The position numbers and the translations under genes were made by a program. From CAWFYI01 sp963820105 (GTDB lineage: Bacteria; Patescibacteriota; Saccharimonadia; Saccharimonadales; UBA4665): DNA of 64,000 bases. The stretch's first letter is position 1; each line of letters starts with the position of its first letter. The stretch lies in assembly GCA_963820105.1 (NCBI GenBank), contig CAWFYI010000001.1, positions 806,001 to 870,000 of the forward strand, given 5' to 3'. Positions 1-8,519 of the stretch are shown one piece after another. Below the pieces are notes generated by a model that saw only the letters and a program-made list of their open reading frames with translations, searched no databases and was not told the origin of the DNA.

Positions 1-1103
1 CCGTTATTGTCTATATAGCTCCAGTTTCCATTGGTCTGTTTATATTCCCTAGTCGTATAGTACTTGAACGATCCCGCCGTAGCCGTGATATTCCATATCT
101 GGTCCGACTTATCAGTCGAACCTCCACTTCCCGGGGCGTAGGCATGGATCGGCCCCCCCGTATCATTATTTACAGCGCCCGGATTTTCGGTTTCTACGAG
201 CGTTCTGGTCGGCCGGTCCTTTATAAGCACGCCGGCATCGTTGTAGAAGCTGAAATTACCGTAGTTGTACTGGTCTATTTTGCTGCAGCTGGCAGACGGC
301 GTGCCCTGGGGCGCTTTGGGGTGATAAACCAGGTATATATGATGTGTAGCCCCGTTGGTAACGGTAAAGGCGCCGTTGCTATAGCTCATGTCACCGTTTC
401 TGTATGTGTTGCCGCCTGACTGTATGTCCCAATAGGCTCCAGGGGCCGTCGGTGTACCGTCAATCCAGAACTTCGTACTAAAGGTACCTGAGGTACCGGA
501 TGCAGAACCGGTACCGACCCAGGCTTCACCGCAGTCCAGGCCCCAGCGGTTACCGTACTCCGCGAACGGATAATTGGGAACTTGCGAACCCGGTCCTACA
601 GCCATCAGACCGTTGCACTGGAAGTAATGACCGTTTTCGGCGGTAGCGCTGGTACTGCGGGCATCGTAAGTCCTCGACCCAGTGGTAAATTGATGATTTG
701 CAGTGCGGCTGTCCGGATCGCCGTATGGATTCTTCGGGTTAAGCTTGAAGATGCGGTCGTTATAACTTATGTCCGGATTGCCCGTCTTATTAATATAATT
801 CGCGTTGGCGGGCAGGCTGGGTAGCTGCGCATGAAGCGTGAAATTAATGTTGACAGGATCGTGATAGTTAACGGGTACGTTTCCGTCCGTGTCAGTCCCT
901 ACGTATGCGGTTACCGTCACGCCGGCGTAGCCGTCATACTGCTCGCCTTGGTTGAATCCGAATATAACTGGCGTCTGTGAAGTCGAGTCCGGGGACGGCG
1001 CGCAGCCCGTAGGATTCGCCGCGGCCTTGCCGCCGGACATGAACGTAAATGCAATAAGCATGACTAGCGTTGCCAACCCGAATTTTGCAACGAACTTAAA
1101 CAT
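1..1103 (-). CDS. Secreted protein of unknown function (3' end outside window)
   Basis: The frame is open on the minus strand from an ATG at 1103 to the window edge, giving about 367 residues without a stop, so the C-terminus is missing. Residues 1-29 form a signal peptide: two lysines, a hydrophobic stretch and an Ala-Ala-Ala site. The mature part is rich in Asn, Thr, Tyr and Gly with few charges, typical of an extracellular beta-rich protein, and it has scattered cysteines. I recognise no family. The ATG overlaps the stop of the upstream chaperone gene by 8 bases, so translation is probably coupled. The neighbouring SurA/PpiC-like protein may help fold it (inference). ORFs on the opposite strand here are shadows. 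Confidence 0.75.
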   Translation of the reverse strand, partial: MFKFVAKFGLATLVMLIAFTFMSGGKAAANPTGCAPSPDSTSQTPVIFGFNQGEQYDGYAGVTVTAYVGTDTDGNVPVNYHDPVNINFTLHAQLPSLPANANYINKTGNPDISYNDRIFKLNPKNPYGDPDSRTANHQFTTGSRTYDARSTSATAENGHYFQCNGLMAVGPGSQVPNYPFAEYGNRWGLDCGEAWVGTGSASGTSGTFSTKFWIDGTPTAPGAYWDIQSGGNTYRNGDMSYSNGAFTVTNGATHHIYLVYHPKAPQGTPSASCSKIDQYNYGNFSFYNDAGVLIKDRPTRTLVETENPGAVNNDTGGPIHAYAPGSGGSTDKSDQIWNITATAGSFKYYTTREYKQTNGNWSYIDNN

Positions 1104-2121
1104 ATATGTGATACCCCAGGCGTTTCTTCGCCTGTGTTAAGTACTGGCTGAAGTCCCCCGTGTCGCTTCCGCCTGATCTGGAATCCATTCGCACTACCAG
1201 AAAATATGAATCATTGGTCTTGCCGGTGCCCGCGGAGTAGACGCTTACTACGAACGGCTTGCTGGTCTGGCCGGCTTTCAAACCGTTAATCGTCTTCTGG
1301 ACGCCGGGCGCCGTAAAGAGCGGCTGGGCGTCCTTGGACGTATCAAACGGCCCCGAATGACTAAGCGCCGGATATGGCTTTGTGCCCACCACCGGGTCCT
1401 GCTTTTCAATTTGCGCGGCCTGCTCCCAGGTAATTTCACCGGCCTTTATGCGGTTATACAAACTGTTTATAAGATTTTCCGCGTATTTTTTATCCGCCGC
1501 TATTGCCTTGGGGTCGCCCATCTGCGGAATGGCTTTTTTATACCCTGGATCAACCGGACGGGCCGGTATGTAGCGGTTGAATTGCGTTACCAGCACATAG
1601 CCTTTATATATACCGTTAACCTGGTCTCGTAACTTATCGAAATAGGCGCTATTGACCTGGGCCTGGTAGGAATAAGGGCTGTCTTTCTTCAACTGCTTTA
1701 AGTCGGCGCCTGAACCATACTGAGCCTGGATGTCCTGGTCGGTAACGGTAATCTCGCGCTCTTTGGCCAAAGCTTCCGTAAGGTACTTGTCAGCAAGGAC
1801 CTCAGTGGCCCGCTGTTTGCTAATATCCTTGTTATTCCCTATTAGGCCCTGCACGTCTTTCTTGTATATCTTATGGCCGGCCGCTTCAGCATACAGATTG
1901 GGGTTGCTGTTAGAAGTTTTGTGTTCAATAACTGCCCACCCGGTAGCCAGCACCAGAATTGCGAGCATCGCCACGAACGGCTTTTTCCAGCCGATCCGCT
2001 GGAAAGGTTTGAGTACCGATTTGTAGCGGCGAGCCGTTTTATTACCATCGCCGCCCACCCTTACCTGGGAATTCGTCTCCTGAGCCCCCGGAGCTGATTT
2101 TTTATTGTTGTCCGCAACCAT
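1096..2121 (-). CDS. Membrane-anchored SurA/PpiC-like peptidyl-prolyl isomerase or chaperone
   Basis: The 341-residue protein has a basic cytoplasmic N-terminus, one membrane segment near residues 49-66, and an outside domain. That domain starts with a SurA-N-like helical region (Tyr-Ala-Glu-Ala-Ala-Gly-His-Lys-Ile, then helices with Leu-Ala-Asp-Lys-Tyr-Leu). The C-terminal part resembles a parvulin fold: a helix with Trp-Glu-Gln-Ala-Ala, a Phe-Thr-Ala-Pro-Gly loop, and a strand ending in Phe-Leu-Val-Val-Arg-Met. Proteins of this type fold or escort secreted proteins outside the membrane. It overlaps the next secreted-protein gene by 8 bases, suggesting a functional pair. Isomerase activity is uncertain because the parvulin core is divergent. 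Confidence 0.7.
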   Translation of the reverse strand: MVADNNKKSAPGAQETNSQVRVGGDGNKTARRYKSVLKPFQRIGWKKPFVAMLAILVLATGWAVIEHKTSNSNPNLYAEAAGHKIYKKDVQGLIGNNKDISKQRATEVLADKYLTEALAKEREITVTDQDIQAQYGSGADLKQLKKDSPYSYQAQVNSAYFDKLRDQVNGIYKGYVLVTQFNRYIPARPVDPGYKKAIPQMGDPKAIAADKKYAENLINSLYNRIKAGEITWEQAAQIEKQDPVVGTKPYPALSHSGPFDTSKDAQPLFTAPGVQKTINGLKAGQTSKPFVVSVYSAGTGKTNDSYFLVVRMDSRSGGSDTGDFSQYLTQAKKRLGYHIYV

Positions 2122-2139
2122 GGATATATCCTGGCTGAC

Positions 2140-2168
2140 AGTATAGGAGCATAAGCTCTATAACGCAA
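2140..2168 (-). promoter_or_regulatory. Promoter of the SurA/PpiC-like gene
   Basis: On the minus strand, TTGCGT (2163-2168) and TATACT (2140-2145) are separated by 17 bases. The start codon follows 18 bases after the -10, with a short CAGGA in between. Confidence 0.5.
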
Positions 2169-2237
2169 GCAAAGCCAAGGTATAGCTATGCCGCCTAAAT
2201 GTATCTGCGCCTGCCCTTATTAACCGGGGTTTTTGAG

Positions 2238-2861
2238 CTACTTCTCGCGGATTTCTTTAAGACCGTGCCGCTTTACGGCTTCGGCCACTATTTTCTTGTC
2301 ACGCAGGCGTTGTACGCGCTCGCGCATAAGCAAGAAAGCGTGTTCGCCGTGCCGCACGGTGCTATCTGGGGAGTTCGGTGGCTTATTGAGGCCGCTGGTA
2401 CTCAGATCACCGGCTGCATTGCCGGCGTAGGCGCCGTAGGTACCCCAGAAGCCCGGCGGCCCTTCAAAAGGACGCACCTTACCATCCTTGGCTTTAATTA
2501 TTATCTGCAACTGCTCAACACGCCGATATATACCAGCTGCAGCTGTAGGAGCAGGATCAAAATGAATACCATAATTTATGACCTGGCCTGTCCTGCCCCT
2601 ACGGACGAGTTCGGCCTCGGTGACATGGGGCCGGCTGGCCTGCAGCATTTTCTTCACAAGCGGACCGTAATGAGGGTGGTGGCCGCCTGCGCTGGCTTGT
2701 GCTCGCATTATAATATCGTCAGCGCTGCTTTCAGCCGCCAACGGAGTGTCCAGTATATCTGTACTTGGTGCTGCATCAAACGGCCGTGCCGAGAGCGCCG
2801 GAACGTTGGCGACATCTACTGGCGCGGCATCTACTTGAGGTGCTTGGTTATGATCAATCAT
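2238..2861 (-). CDS. Hypothetical protein, 207 residues
   Basis: I do not recognise this protein. It has no signal peptide or membrane segment. Residues 1-60 are Ala/Asp/Pro-rich and probably disordered. The middle holds His-rich and Arg-Arg-Gly-Arg motifs, and the C-terminus is a basic, probably helical stretch. It is a monocistronic unit with its own good promoter. It is oriented divergently from the toxin-antitoxin operon. Confidence 0.6.
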   Translation of the reverse strand: MIDHNQAPQVDAAPVDVANVPALSARPFDAAPSTDILDTPLAAESSADDIIMRAQASAGGHHPHYGPLVKKMLQASRPHVTEAELVRRGRTGQVINYGIHFDPAPTAAAGIYRRVEQLQIIIKAKDGKVRPFEGPPGFWGTYGAYAGNAAGDLSTSGLNKPPNSPDSTVRHGEHAFLLMRERVQRLRDKKIVAEAVKRHGLKEIREK

Positions 2862-2899
2862 TTGGCAATGAACCCTTGCTTAAATTCAGATTCTATTCA

Positions 2900-2927
2900 A
2901 TTATAACACCCTGGTCAAAAAAGTCAA
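2900..2927 (-). promoter_or_regulatory. Promoter of the 207-residue hypothetical gene
   Basis: TTGACT (2922-2927) and TATAAT (2900-2905) lie 16 bases apart on the minus strand. The leader to the ATG at 2861 is about 38 bases and contains AAGGG. Confidence 0.65.
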
Positions 2928-2939
2928 TAGCTAATTAGG

Positions 2940-2971
2940 TTGACTTTAAAGCATACATAGAGGTATACTTT
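2940..2971 (+). promoter_or_regulatory. phd-doc promoter with overlapping palindromic operator
   Basis: TTGACT (2940-2945) and TATACT (2964-2969) are 18 bases apart. An inverted repeat with 9-base arms (AAAGCATAC at 2948-2956, GTATACTTT at 2963-2971, one mismatch, 6-base spacer) covers the spacer and the -10. A bound antitoxin dimer would block RNA polymerase, as known for Phd-family autoregulation. AAGGA at 2984-2988 serves as ribosome binding site. Confidence 0.65.
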
Positions 2972-2995
2972 TAAGGTAACTTCAAGGATATAATT

Positions 2996-3214
2996 ATGAC
3001 TATTATAGGATTGAAAGAATTATCGCAAAACGCCGGGCGAATTGCCGAGCGCGTCCAAAAGGGCGAAGAATTCATCGTGGTCAAGCGCTCCAAGCCGGTA
3101 TTCGCGATATCCGCACCATCAGAAAACAGCGCGTCCAAGCAGGAGCTGGAAGACTGGACTCAGCAAGCCATAAAACGCTACAACCCCGCTCTTAAAGCTC
3201 TGGCTAAAAGATAA
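2996..3214 (+). CDS. Phd/YefM-family antitoxin
   Basis: At 72 residues this has the usual size of Phd antitoxins. The N-terminal half has the family pattern: a short strand, the helix Leu-Lys-Glu-Leu-Ser-Gln-Asn-Ala, then Val-Gln-Lys-Gly-Glu-Glu-Phe-Ile-Val-Val-Lys-Arg leading to Lys-Pro-Val-Phe-Ala-Ile. This part dimerises and binds DNA. The C-terminal tail should wrap and inhibit the Doc toxin encoded 9 bases downstream. It probably represses its own promoter through the inverted repeat over the -10. The start follows AAGGA at the right distance. Confidence 0.85.
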   Translation: MTIIGLKELSQNAGRIAERVQKGEEFIVVKRSKPVFAISAPSENSASKQELEDWTQQAIKRYNPALKALAKR

Positions 3215-3223
3215 AACAGCGTC

Positions 3224-3616
3224 ATGCGGTACTTGACAGCTGATGATATTGTTTTTATTCACGACGAAGTCGTGAAACAAACTGGCGGCTCGCTAGGTGT
3301 CCGCGAGCCAGGACTTTTGGTATCTATTGCCAATAAGCCACAAACCAGTTTTGGCGGTACGGAACTGTATCCTGACGTTTTTACTAAAACAGCTTGTTTG
3401 TATGAAGCCTTGTGCAATTACCACGTATTTATCGACGGCAATAAGAGGGTGTCGGCCATAGCCTCCTACCGCTTCCTGACGATCAACGGCTACGAGTTAA
3501 CCGCAACCAATAAAGAGCTGGAGAACTACACCGTTTCCATCGCCACCAAAAAACCGGACATCAAATCCGTGGCCGCGTGGCTGAAGAAACACAGCCGCAA
3601 AGCAAAAAAGCCTTAG
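3224..3616 (+). CDS. doc: Doc toxin, Fic/Doc family
   Basis: The 130-residue protein carries the Doc active-site motif His-Val-Phe-Ile-Asp-Gly-Asn-Lys-Arg near residues 67-75, followed by the expected helix Ser-Ala-Ile-Ala-Ser-Tyr-Arg-Phe-Leu. Known Doc toxins phosphorylate elongation factor Tu and stop translation. The N-terminus (Tyr-Leu-Thr-Ala-Asp-Asp-Ile-Val-Phe-Ile-His) also fits. All catalytic residues are present, so it should be active and held in check by the antitoxin upstream. The two form an operon in the order antitoxin then toxin. Confidence 0.9.
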   Translation: MRYLTADDIVFIHDEVVKQTGGSLGVREPGLLVSIANKPQTSFGGTELYPDVFTKTACLYEALCNYHVFIDGNKRVSAIASYRFLTINGYELTATNKELENYTVSIATKKPDIKSVAAWLKKHSRKAKKP

Positions 3617-3632
3617 CTCTGGAGTCTGGCTC

Positions 3633-5102
3633 TTAGACCGGCAGGCCGGATTCGGCGTGGCTGGGGTCGGATTTGGCCTTCTGCTGTTTGATCACGAAGG
3701 TGGCCACCAAGGCGGCGGCGATGCCGAACGTGGAAGCTATCAGGTAGCCGTCGTGGAAGCCATGGACGGTAGCGGTCGCCAATTGCTGATGTGTCGGCGG
3801 CGCCATGAGATTCAGATTATGCAGGTAGCGCGTGGTACTGGATGTGGCGATGCCGGTTAGGACGGCCAGGCCCAAGGCGCCGCCAAGCTGCTGGGAAGTA
3901 TTCAGCAAACCGGACGCCAGACCCGACTCATGATGCGACACGCCCGAGGTGGCCGCGATGGTGGCACTTACGAAAGTAGCGCCCATGCCGAGACCGAGCA
4001 GTATCATGCCAGGCGCGACGTCATGCCAGTAGGTACCGTTCACCGGGATATGCGACACCCAAAACAATCCGGCGCTGACCACCAGCGGCGCCACCATCAG
4101 GACCGGCTTGTAGCCGATCTTTTTGATTACGCGCGGCACGTTGGTCGCGGTAATCGCCACCGCAATCGGTATTACCAAAAAGCTTACGCCCGTCTTTATG
4201 GGCGTGTAGCCCAGGATTTCCTGCATGTACAGCGTGGTAAAGAAGAACACGCTAAACAGACCGGAAGCCATGCATAGCATTAGTAGGTCAGCGCCCGCTA
4301 CGTTGCGTATCTTGAAGATTCTAAGCGGCATCAGCGGATGGTCGGTATGCTGTTCGTTCCTGATGAATTCTATGAGCGCCAGCGCGGCAATGCCGAAGAA
4401 CAGCAGCGCCGTGTGCGACGTCCAGCCGTCCGCTGGAGCCTTTACCAGCGCGTAGACCAGCGACATCAGACCGCCGGTTACCAGTATGGCGCCGGGCAGA
4501 TCAAGCACGTTGTGCTCCAGCGTGGACTCATGTTTGTCGAGTATGCGCAGTGCCGCAATGATGACGAGTATGCCCACCGGCACGTTTACGAAGAAGTTCC
4601 AGCGCCAGTTGAGGTACTGGGTGATTATGCCGCCGGCCAGTACGCCCACGGCCGCGCCGCCGGAAGCTACCGCGCCCCATACGGAAAGCGCCACGTTGCG
4701 TTCGTGCCCTTCCCTATAAGTCACCAAGATGATAGATAGCGCGGCCGGCGACATGAACGCTCCCGCCAGGCCCTGTATGCCACGGGAAATTATGATCCAC
4801 GATTCGGACTGGGCCAGACCGCAGGCCAGCGACGCCAGCGTGAACACCCCCACACCGGCCAGGAACGTTTTTCTGCGGCCAAACAGGTCGGCGCTGCGGC
4901 CGCCGAACAGCAGAAAACCGCCGAACGTCAATGAATACATGGTGATTATCCACTGCAGCGTGGACTGGGTCATGTGAAAGGCCTGCTGGATCGCCGGCAA
5001 CGCCACATTGACGATGGAAACGTCCAGCACCACCATGAACTGCGCCAGCGCCAAAAGCACCAATATGAGCCAATGGTTAGTTTGTTTTTTTCCTCTTGCC
5101 AT
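3633..5102 (-). CDS. MFS drug exporter, DHA2 (EmrB/QacA) family
   Basis: At 489 residues with about 14 hydrophobic segments this matches the 14-helix DHA2 subfamily of proton-driven multidrug exporters. Motif A is seen as Gly-Gly-Arg-Ser-Ala-Asp-Leu-Phe-Gly-Arg-Arg-Lys after helix 2. Helix 1 has the family pattern Val-Val-Leu-Asp-Val-Ser-Ile-Val-Asn-Val-Ala-Leu-Pro. It is transcribed divergently from an MMPL transporter. A TTGACA/TACAAT promoter ends 8 bases before the ATG with no ribosome binding site, so the mRNA is probably leaderless. The substrate cannot be read from the sequence. A second DHA2 exporter lies at 44.8 kb. Confidence 0.9.
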   Translation of the reverse strand: MARGKKQTNHWLILVLLALAQFMVVLDVSIVNVALPAIQQAFHMTQSTLQWIITMYSLTFGGFLLFGGRSADLFGRRKTFLAGVGVFTLASLACGLAQSESWIIISRGIQGLAGAFMSPAALSIILVTYREGHERNVALSVWGAVASGGAAVGVLAGGIITQYLNWRWNFFVNVPVGILVIIAALRILDKHESTLEHNVLDLPGAILVTGGLMSLVYALVKAPADGWTSHTALLFFGIAALALIEFIRNEQHTDHPLMPLRIFKIRNVAGADLLMLCMASGLFSVFFFTTLYMQEILGYTPIKTGVSFLVIPIAVAITATNVPRVIKKIGYKPVLMVAPLVVSAGLFWVSHIPVNGTYWHDVAPGMILLGLGMGATFVSATIAATSGVSHHESGLASGLLNTSQQLGGALGLAVLTGIATSSTTRYLHNLNLMAPPTHQQLATATVHGFHDGYLIASTFGIAAALVATFVIKQQKAKSDPSHAESGLPV

Positions 5103-5110
5103 TAGCGCTC

Positions 5111-5140
5111 ATTGTACTTCTCTGCCAATGCCTCTGTCAA
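5111..5140 (-). promoter_or_regulatory. Promoter of the MFS exporter, leaderless type
   Basis: TTGACA (5135-5140) and TACAAT (5111-5116) are 18 bases apart on the minus strand. Only 8 bases separate the -10 from the ATG at 5102. Confidence 0.7.
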
Positions 5141-5187
5141 AACAAATTAATGGACAAATGGCCTGCGATTTGGGTAAGCTACGAATA

Positions 5188-7380
5188 ATGTTTGAGAAAA
5201 TCGCCCGTTTTTCAGTCCGTTTCCGCTGGTTCATAATTATTTTTTGGATCGTTCTAATACCCGTCGTTACCTCCAACTTTCCCAGCATCAACGACGTTTC
5301 AAAGACCGATAACACCGAATTCCTGCCTAAGAGCAGTCCGACCACCAAAGCCGGCAAGCTGGAAACCGCTTTCCAGAGCGAAAAGACCGCAAGCACCGCG
5401 GCCATCGTCGCCGTACGCGATGACGGACCGCTGACAGCGGCCGACAACGCCGCCATCAACCGTAATGCGGCAGCTATAAAACACGTCAAACACGTGACTT
5501 CCATGCAGAACCAGGGCGTTTCGGCCGACGGGCATGCCCGCGAACTGCTAGTGGGCGTAGGCGGCGCGGCCTTCGGCGACGAAGCCACGAACATAGTTCA
5601 CGATATACGCGCCCAGATGCAGAAAGACCTGCCACCGGGCCTTAGTTTGCACCTGACCGGCGACCTGGCTGCCGGCGTTGATTCCGAATCCGCCAACCAG
5701 AAAGGCCGCAATAGTACTGAATTCTACACAATCATACTGATAATCATCCTGCTGCTACTGGTCTTCCGCGCTCTGCTGGCTCCACTGATAACCCTGTTGC
5801 CGGCCGCTATGGTGCTGGCCGTTTCCCAGCCAGTTATCGCCGAATCGACCAAGATCGGCGTGCAAGTATCGTTCATAACCCAGATACTGCTCATCGTGCT
5901 TATATTGGGCGCAGGAACGGACTATGGATTGTTCCTGGTCTTCCGCGTGCGTGAGGAGCTGCGTAGGGGTTTGGAGCCCAAACAGGCGGTTGTAAAAGCC
6001 CTCGCGAGGGTGGGCGAATCCATAACGTTCTCTGCGGCCACCGTAATCGCCGCCCTGCTCAGTCTGATGCTTGCTACCTTTGGCCTGTATAACGGACTCG
6101 GGCCGGCCCTGGCCATAGCCTTGGGCATCATGCTCATAGCCGCCCTGACCTTTCTGCCGGCCCTGCTGGCAATCCTGGGCCGGGCCGTCTTCTGGCCGTC
6201 CAAGACCCGTGAGCGCGAGCCAAAGATCGGACTTTGGGGACGGGTGGCCGACAAAGTAATACAGAAGCCAGCGTTGATGCTTGTAGCAGGCGTGGTGATA
6301 TTCGGCGGCCTGTCACTTGGCATTTCCGGGTATAAGACTACAGGCTTCGGTAATCAGGCGGCGCCGTCCGGCAGTGATTCGGCAAAGGGTCAGAAAGCCA
6401 TCGCCGCGCACTTCCCGGCAGCGAACAACAATCCTGACCTGCTGATATTGAAATTCAAGAACCCGGTCTGGAACAACGACAATCTGCAGACCGTATACAA
6501 GGCCCAGACCGAACTCACGAATTCCAAGGAATTCAAAGCTGTCAGCGGCCCCTTCAACGCCAACGGCTTCGATCTGACACCATCTTTGCTGAAGCAAATA
6601 CATGCCGCCCCGGGCAATAGCCCGGCCGCGCAAGCTGTCTCACAGTTCATCAGCCCGGACGGCCGGACCGTCCAGTTCTATTCTATCTTCAAGGCTGGCT
6701 CCAGCGGCAGCCAGGCCGCCACCAATGCCACGCCACAGGTCCGCGCCGCTCTGCAAAAAGTAGCGACCGCCGTCGGTGCCGAGCAGAACCAGGTCTACGG
6801 CATTGATTCCGTCGGCTACGACATAAACCACACGGCTACCAACGACTTAAAACGCATCGTACCGGTCGTATTGATAATCATCGCTTTCTTGCTTGCTATA
6901 TTGCTGCGCAGTCTGGTAGCACCGTGGTATCTGATTGCCACCGTCGGTTTCTCTTATCTGGCTGCATTGGGCTTCGCGATGATAGTTTTCGTCCATCTGG
7001 GCAACCAGGGCGGCCTGAACTTCATCCTGCCCTTCCTTATGTTCATTTTCAGCATGGCGCTGGGCGAGGACTACAACATCCTGGTCATGAGCCGCATACG
7101 CGAGGAAGCGCACAAGGAAAAAACCCTGTTTGAAGCGGTCACCAAGGCCGTCGGCGTCACCGGCACCACTGTTACTTCTGCCGGCCTCATACTGGCCGGC
7201 ACCTTCACCATACTGGGGCTGGTGGGCGGTAACCAGCAGGTCGAACAGATCGGCTATTCAATTGCCTTCGGCATCCTGCTGGACACGTTCTTCGTCCGCA
7301 CCCTACTGGTACCTTCAATAGTCGCCCTGCTCGGCCGCTGGAACTGGTGGCCGTCGGAGCTGTACCGTACTTCTAAATAG
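5188..7380 (+). CDS. MMPL/RND-family membrane transporter
   Basis: From the ATG at 5188 (Met-Phe-Glu-Lys-Ile-Ala-Arg) the protein has 730 residues and the duplicated MMPL layout: one N-terminal helix, a large outside loop, five or six helices, then a repeat of this plan. Conserved membrane features include Leu-Gly-Ala-Gly-Thr-Asp-Tyr-Gly-Leu-Phe-Leu in the first half and Leu-Gly-Glu-Asp-Tyr-Asn-Ile-Leu-Val in the second. MMPL proteins export lipids or drugs using the proton gradient. The frame stays open upstream to 5008, but that part runs into the divergent exporter gene and lacks family similarity. YchF follows after 20 bases. Confidence 0.88.
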   Translation: MFEKIARFSVRFRWFIIIFWIVLIPVVTSNFPSINDVSKTDNTEFLPKSSPTTKAGKLETAFQSEKTASTAAIVAVRDDGPLTAADNAAINRNAAAIKHVKHVTSMQNQGVSADGHARELLVGVGGAAFGDEATNIVHDIRAQMQKDLPPGLSLHLTGDLAAGVDSESANQKGRNSTEFYTIILIIILLLLVFRALLAPLITLLPAAMVLAVSQPVIAESTKIGVQVSFITQILLIVLILGAGTDYGLFLVFRVREELRRGLEPKQAVVKALARVGESITFSAATVIAALLSLMLATFGLYNGLGPALAIALGIMLIAALTFLPALLAILGRAVFWPSKTREREPKIGLWGRVADKVIQKPALMLVAGVVIFGGLSLGISGYKTTGFGNQAAPSGSDSAKGQKAIAAHFPAANNNPDLLILKFKNPVWNNDNLQTVYKAQTELTNSKEFKAVSGPFNANGFDLTPSLLKQIHAAPGNSPAAQAVSQFISPDGRTVQFYSIFKAGSSGSQAATNATPQVRAALQKVATAVGAEQNQVYGIDSVGYDINHTATNDLKRIVPVVLIIIAFLLAILLRSLVAPWYLIATVGFSYLAALGFAMIVFVHLGNQGGLNFILPFLMFIFSMALGEDYNILVMSRIREEAHKEKTLFEAVTKAVGVTGTTVTSAGLILAGTFTILGLVGGNQQVEQIGYSIAFGILLDTFFVRTLLVPSIVALLGRWNWWPSELYRTSK

Positions 7381-7400
7381 CTACTGTTAGTATAGATATT

Positions 7401-8480
7401 ATGAGTCTTTCCATTGGAATCGTCGGTCTGCCGAACGTGGGCAAGTCCACGCTGTTCAACGCCCTGACCGGCAACAGTATATTGGCAGCCAATTATCCGT
7501 TCGCTACCATCGAGCCGAACACCGGTATCGTTGCGGTGCCGGACGAACGCCTGGCCAAACTGGCGGAGCTGTACCAGACGGACAAGATCGTGCCGGCCGC
7601 AGTGACCTTCGTGGACATCGCCGGTCTGGTTTCGGGCGCCAGCGAGGGCGAAGGCCTGGGCAACCAGTTCCTCGGCCACATCCGCGCGACCAGCGCCATC
7701 GTCCAGGTCGTGCGGGCGTTCGACGACCCGAATGTGACGCACGTCGACGACAAGCACGACCCGGCCAAGGACATCGAAACAATTAATACCGAGTTAGTCC
7801 TGGCCGACCTACAGACCGTATCCAGGCGCCTGCCAAAATTCGAGAAAGAAACGCGGGCCGACCCTAAATTGAAGCCGGTTCTGGAAGCCTACAAGCAAGT
7901 GCATAAATTTTTGGATGCGGGCGAACCGCTTTGGGACCACCCCGAGTTAGACGGCGCTTTGATAGCCGATTTACAGCTACTCACCATGAAACCTGTCATC
8001 TATTTGTTCAACTTGGATGAGGCACGCATGAACGATGATGCGCGGCGTCAGGCTCTGAACAAATCCGTGGCTACGGCGCGTGCGGTTTTCGTCTGCGCCA
8101 AGCTAGAAAGCGAACTAAAGGACCTGGACGGGCCCGACGCCGCGGAACTTCTGGCCAGCTACGGGCAGAAGGAATCAGGCCTTGTACAGCTCGTCCGCGC
8201 AGCTTATGACGTGCTCGGATTGCAAAGCTTCCTGACCGCCGGCAAGAAAGAGGTGCGCGCCTGGACCATCCCGAAAGGCGCGACCGCGCCGCAAGCGGCC
8301 GGCGTCATTCATGGCGATTTTGAGCGCGGTTTCATAGCCGCCGAGGTCGTCAGTTACGAAGACCTGATCAAGGCCGGATCGCTCCAGGCCGCCAAAGCCG
8401 CGGGCACGGTCCGGACCGAAGGCAAAACCTATGTTATGCGGCCCGACGACGTAGTCGAATTCCGATTCAACGTATCCTGA
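7401..8480 (+). CDS. ychF: YchF/OLA1-type ATPase
   Basis: The 359-residue protein has the P-loop Gly-Leu-Pro-Asn-Val-Gly-Lys-Ser-Thr at residues 9-17, the G3 motif Asp-Ile-Ala-Gly near 74, and Asn-Leu-Asp-Glu in place of the usual G4 Asn-Lys-x-Asp. This altered G4 is the signature that makes YchF prefer ATP to GTP. A TGS domain forms the last 85 residues, ending in Val-Val-Glu-Phe-Arg-Phe-Asn-Val. The family is nearly universal and associates with ribosomes and stress responses. It starts 20 bases after the MMPL gene. No good ribosome binding site is visible. Confidence 0.95.
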   Translation: MSLSIGIVGLPNVGKSTLFNALTGNSILAANYPFATIEPNTGIVAVPDERLAKLAELYQTDKIVPAAVTFVDIAGLVSGASEGEGLGNQFLGHIRATSAIVQVVRAFDDPNVTHVDDKHDPAKDIETINTELVLADLQTVSRRLPKFEKETRADPKLKPVLEAYKQVHKFLDAGEPLWDHPELDGALIADLQLLTMKPVIYLFNLDEARMNDDARRQALNKSVATARAVFVCAKLESELKDLDGPDAAELLASYGQKESGLVQLVRAAYDVLGLQSFLTAGKKEVRAWTIPKGATAPQAAGVIHGDFERGFIAAEVVSYEDLIKAGSLQAAKAAGTVRTEGKTYVMRPDDVVEFRFNVS

Positions 8481-8489
8481 TTTCTGTCT

Positions 8490-8518
8490 CGCCTGAACCC
8501 ATGCCGCGAGTCCAGGCG
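8490..8518. terminator. Possible hairpin between convergent genes
   Basis: CGCCTG (8490-8495) pairs with CAGGCG (8513-8518) between the stops of ychF and the PH-domain gene. There is no clear T-run, so this is only a weak terminator candidate. Confidence 0.3.
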
Positions 8519-8519
8519 G

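Noticed and set aside
144..1140. Plus-strand ORFs opposite the first secreted protein
   Set aside because: They overlap a continuous minus-strand frame with a signal peptide and protein-like composition, and they have no family motifs or ribosome binding sites.
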